The position numbers were made by a program, and so were the translations under genes. DNA of 16,514 nt, taken from Nitrospira sp. GTDB taxonomy: Bacteria; UBA9089; CG2-30-40-21; SBAY01. Numbering within the stretch: the stretch's first letter is position 1; each line of letters begins with the position of its first letter. The DNA is taken from contig SBAY01000224.1 of NCBI GenBank assembly GCA_005239945.1, positions 1 to 16,514 on the forward strand, written 5' to 3'. Shown in pieces: positions 13,696 to 16,514 of this stretch. The notes beneath the pieces were generated by a model. That model worked only from the letters and a program-made list of their open reading frames with translations. It had not been told where the DNA came from and made no database searches.

Positions 13696-16266
13696 TCTAT
13701 CCATCGCCTCATTTATTTTATCAGGTAGTGTCCCTCCGGCCTGGGCAAAATCTGCCCTACCGCCGCCACCGCCACCTGTGATTTTAGCTAACTCGTTGAC
13801 CAATTTACCCGCATGAACCTTATCGGTCAGGTCCTGACTTACCTTGACTACCCAAAAAACTTTGTTTTCCAACGAAGAGACTAAAACTATTACCCCTGAT
13901 TTCAAAGCGGTTAGGATTAAATCTGCGGCATTGCGAAGTGCGTTGGCATCCATCCCGGGCAATTCCCTGGCTACTACCTTCATCCCTTCGAGCATAACGG
14001 TATCTTTGACTAACTCAGGTATTTGGTAAGAAACCACCTTTGATTTAAGTTGAGCGAGCTCCTTTTCCTGTTCTTTAATCCCCTGAAGTAACCTCTCTAC
14101 CCTCTGGGTTATTTTCTGAGGTGAGGTTTTGAGCAGATTGGCGAGCTGGCTGATTTGCTCCTCGCGCTGGCAAACATATTTGTAGGCAGACTCCGCCGTT
14201 ACTGCCTCAATTCTTCTTATACCTGCGGCAATACCCGACTCATTTAGTAATTTAAACAAGCCTGCCTCTCCGGTAGCTTTCAAATGTGTGCCGCCACACA
14301 ACTCCAGGCTAAAATCCCCAATTTTTACTGCCCTTACCCGTTCACCATATTCCTCCTCAAATAAGGCCATTGCCCCTGATTTAATCGCCTCTTCAAGGGT
14401 AGTCTCAAAGGTAGTTACCGATAGATTTTCCCTTATCTTTTTGTTTATGATTTCCTCTACCCGTTTGAGTTCGCGTTCCTTCATCGCCTCAAGATGGGTA
14501 AAATCGAATCTCAGATAATCCTCTCCGACAAAAGAGCCGGATTGTCGGACATGACTACCTAATACCTGACGTAAGGCGGCTTGCAAAAGGTGTGTGGCGG
14601 TATGGTTAGCGGCAATGGATAGTCTACGAGGTAAATCAACTTCTGCCTCTACTTCATCGTTGAGTTTGAGTTCCCCTTTTTGCACCTTTGCCTGATGCAA
14701 TATTACCTTATCAGACCATTTTGCCTCTGTAACTACGAGTTCCACATCTTTCCCATTAATAAAACCCGTATCACTTGTTTGCCCACCCGATTCGGCATAA
14801 AAAGGCGTGCAATCCAGGACAATCTCCACCTCATCTCCAGTAGTAACCTGTTCTACCTCATTTTTACCCTGGCGGAGCATGAGCACCCTGGCTTTTGCCT
14901 TACTTAGTTCGTAGCCAACAAATCTTGTCTCTCCTTCTATTTTAACCTCTTTTTCTTCTTCTACCCGGAAAAATTGACCCGAAAGTCTTGCCTGTTGGCG
15001 TTGGTTCTCCATTTCCTTATTGAAGCCATCCAGGTCCATCTTCAATCCGGATTCAAGGGCTATTTCCTGGGTTAAATCAACCGGGAAACCATAGGTATCG
15101 TAAAGTTTAAAAATATCCGTTCCGCAAATTATCTCCTGGCCTTTGCGTTTATATTCATTAATGCTCTCCTCCAGGATAGTTAAGCCGCGCTCTAATGTGC
15201 TCATAAACCTATCCTCTTCCAGTTTGATAATTCGGCTGATGTGGTCCCTTTCTTGTCCCAGTTTGGAGTCATGATTAAAAATTTTGACTACCGTCGGGAC
15301 TACTTGAAAAAGGAATGATTCATGAAGACCTAATTTCCTGCCCTGCCGCATGGCTCTTCGGATTAATGCCCGTAAGACATATCCGCGTGCCTCATTAGAA
15401 GGGATAACCCCATCCGCGATTAAATAGGTAATACCCCTGAGATGGTCGGCAATCACCCGTAGAGCCACATCCTTTGTCAGGTCTGAGCCGTAGGTAACTT
15501 TAGTGATTTGGGCAACATAATCGATTATTGGTTTGACTAAATCCGTGTCAAAGTTAGTTTTTACCCCTTGCATAACGGCGGCTAAGCGTTCTAATCCCAT
15601 GCCGGTATCGATATTTTTTTTAGGTAAAGGGCTAAGAGAGCCATCTTGTGCTCGGTCAAACTGGGTAAAAACCAGGTTCCACAGTTCCATATATCTATCG
15701 CAGGAACAACCTACCCTACAATCAGGTTTGCCACAGCCAGCCTCTTCTCCCTGGTCATACAATATCTCTGAGCAGGGGCCACAGGGACCTGTCTCGCCCA
15801 TCTTCCAGAAATTATCCTTCTCGCCAAGCCGCACAATCCGTTCATTAGAGACAAATTTTCGCCATAACCCTTCTGCCTCATCATCCTTTTCATAGACAGA
15901 AACCCAAAGTCTATCTATCGGCAGACCAACAATTTTTACCAGGAATTCCCATGCCCAGGCAATTGCCTCCTCTTTGAAATAATCACCAAAGGAAAAATTA
16001 CCCAACATCTCAAAAAAGGTATGGTGTCTTGCCGTTTTACCAACATTCTCAAGGTCATTGGTTCGGATGCACCGCTGACAGGAAGCCGCGCGGGTAAAAG
16101 GTAAAGGGATTACCTCGCCTAAAAATATGGGTTTAAACGGCACCATCCCGGCAATGGTAAATAAAATCGTCGGGTCAGTCGGCACCAGAGAGGCACTTGG
16201 TTTGATAGTGTGCTCAAGTGATTTAAAATAATTCAAGAATTTCGTTCGTATTTCTGTTCCCGTCAT
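13666..16266 (-). CDS. alaS: Alanyl-tRNA synthetase
   Basis: AlaRS charges tRNA-Ala and edits mis-activated Ser and Gly. Its 866 residues are close to the E. coli 876. In order: the class II catalytic core (about 1-240) with AGMVPFKPIFLGE and RHHTFFEMLGNFSFGDYF; a Cys-rich insert GCGKPDCRVGCSCD (about 175-190) seen in many bacterial AlaRS; DTGMGLERLA; the editing domain with NHTATHLLQ (H555, H559) and CGGTH (C657, H661), all four zinc-site residues present; and the C-Ala domain with GGGGGGRADFAQAGG. The last nine residues (V-G-E-R-L-K-T-K-D) are encoded by a palindromic repeat. The start is ATG with GAGGAG 4 nt away. The gene has its own promoter about 100 nt upstream, and the TPR gene follows on the same strand. 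Confidence 0.97.
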   Translation of the reverse strand: MTGTEIRTKFLNYFKSLEHTIKPSASLVPTDPTILFTIAGMVPFKPIFLGEVIPLPFTRAASCQRCIRTNDLENVGKTARHHTFFEMLGNFSFGDYFKEEAIAWAWEFLVKIVGLPIDRLWVSVYEKDDEAEGLWRKFVSNERIVRLGEKDNFWKMGETGPCGPCSEILYDQGEEAGCGKPDCRVGCSCDRYMELWNLVFTQFDRAQDGSLSPLPKKNIDTGMGLERLAAVMQGVKTNFDTDLVKPIIDYVAQITKVTYGSDLTKDVALRVIADHLRGITYLIADGVIPSNEARGYVLRALIRRAMRQGRKLGLHESFLFQVVPTVVKIFNHDSKLGQERDHISRIIKLEEDRFMSTLERGLTILEESINEYKRKGQEIICGTDIFKLYDTYGFPVDLTQEIALESGLKMDLDGFNKEMENQRQQARLSGQFFRVEEEKEVKIEGETRFVGYELSKAKARVLMLRQGKNEVEQVTTGDEVEIVLDCTPFYAESGGQTSDTGFINGKDVELVVTEAKWSDKVILHQAKVQKGELKLNDEVEAEVDLPRRLSIAANHTATHLLQAALRQVLGSHVRQSGSFVGEDYLRFDFTHLEAMKERELKRVEEIINKKIRENLSVTTFETTLEEAIKSGAMALFEEEYGERVRAVKIGDFSLELCGGTHLKATGEAGLFKLLNESGIAAGIRRIEAVTAESAYKYVCQREEQISQLANLLKTSPQKITQRVERLLQGIKEQEKELAQLKSKVVSYQIPELVKDTVMLEGMKVVARELPGMDANALRNAADLILTALKSGVIVLVSSLENKVFWVVKVSQDLTDKVHAGKLVNELAKITGGGGGGRADFAQAGGTLPDKINEAMDRVGERLKTKD

Positions 16267-16288
16267 TTTACTCCTCTTTTAGAAGTCT

Positions 16289-16363
16289 TTAGAGGTTAGA
16301 AGTGAGAAATTGGAAGTTAGAAGTTGGAGGGAAAAGGTTAGAGATGCCTCCTTTCTAACCTCT
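16289..16363. repeat. Heptamer array and stem in the alaS leader
   Basis: There are eight 7-nt steps from 16289 to 16344: TTAGAGG, TTAGAAG, TGAGAAA, TTGGAAG, TTAGAAG, TTGGAGG, GAAAAGG, TTAGAGA. AGAGGTTAGAA (16291-16301) pairs perfectly with TTCTAACCTCT (16353-16363). The stem lies wholly within the predicted alaS leader RNA. Confidence 0.7.
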
Positions 16364-16372
16364 ACCTACATA

Positions 16373-16400
16373 ATAATAGCATATTTTTAAAACTTGTCAA
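16373..16400 (-). promoter_or_regulatory. Sigma70-type promoter of alaS
   Basis: On the minus strand, TTGACA (16395-16400) and TATTAT (16373-16378) are separated by 16 nt. The predicted start is near 16366, giving a leader of about 100 nt that contains the palindromic repeat. No T-box features were recognised. Confidence 0.7.
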
Positions 16401-16463
16401 GAGATTTTTGGTAAAGGCAAAAAAATTTCCCAACTTTTAGTAGTGGTTTAAAGAGAGGTGTTT

Positions 16464-16513
16464 TTTAAGGGGAGAGAAACCCTTTTTGAAAAAAGTGTTT
16501 CTCTCCCCTTAAA
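16464..16513. repeat. Near-perfect hairpin at the right edge
   Basis: TTTAAGGGGAGAGAAAC (16464-16480) and GTTTCTCTCCCCTTAAA (16497-16513) are 17-bp perfect inverted copies. The 16-nt spacer can itself mostly pair (CTTTTT against AAAAAG). No T-run lies at either end inside the window, so it is not a clear terminator. It may continue past the edge. Confidence 0.75.
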
Positions 16514-16514
16514 C

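Noticed and set aside
16267..16366. T-box leader for alaS
   Set aside because: No T-box sequence or anti-terminator pattern was seen, and the leader is too short for the usual form.

Overview
This is a chromosomal window from a bacterium with a moderately AT-rich genome. It carries housekeeping genes, several TTG/GTG starts with strong AGGAGG ribosome sites, clean sigma70-type promoters, and many short palindromic repeats in and even inside genes. No rRNA, tRNA, CRISPR array, transposase or phage gene was seen. The gene set (CBS-type Mn pyrophosphatase, short archaeal/Thermotoga-like AhcY, orphan mannose-type PTS IIA and IIB, LemA/TPM pair) together with the repeat style suggests an uncultured candidate-phylum bacterium of the Omnitrophota/Desantisbacteria kind. 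That placement is a low-confidence inference.

Layout. Positions 144-2268 (minus) hold a three-gene operon, nucleotidyltransferase-like protein > TPM-domain membrane protein > LemA, driven by a near-consensus promoter at 2292-2320. A 199-bp palindromic element (2340-2538) separates it from a divergent plus-strand promoter that drives the CBS/DRTGG-containing family II pyrophosphatase, followed by mfd (transcription-repair coupling factor). A 481-bp repeat-filled gap with a promoter leads to metK, a DUF433/DUF5615 antitoxin-toxin-like pair, ahcY, and mannose-family PTS EIIA and EIIB, all on plus. Convergent on minus are a TPR protein and alaS, with an alaS promoter near the right edge.

Functional links. 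MetK makes SAM (releasing PPi and Pi) and AhcY removes the SAH left after methylation, so the two bracket the activated-methyl cycle. The pyrophosphatase would clear PPi from MetK, AlaRS and other reactions. The PTS IIA/IIB pair has no IIC/IID partner in the window and may be regulatory or act with permease subunits elsewhere.

The most unusual content is not a protein system but a set of degenerate tandem arrays with a 7- or 8-nt period, mostly folded back as inverted arrays. They occur between genes, in the metK and alaS leaders, at the alaS stop codon, and in frame inside mfd. Each locus has its own unit sequence, yet the two arms within a locus match.
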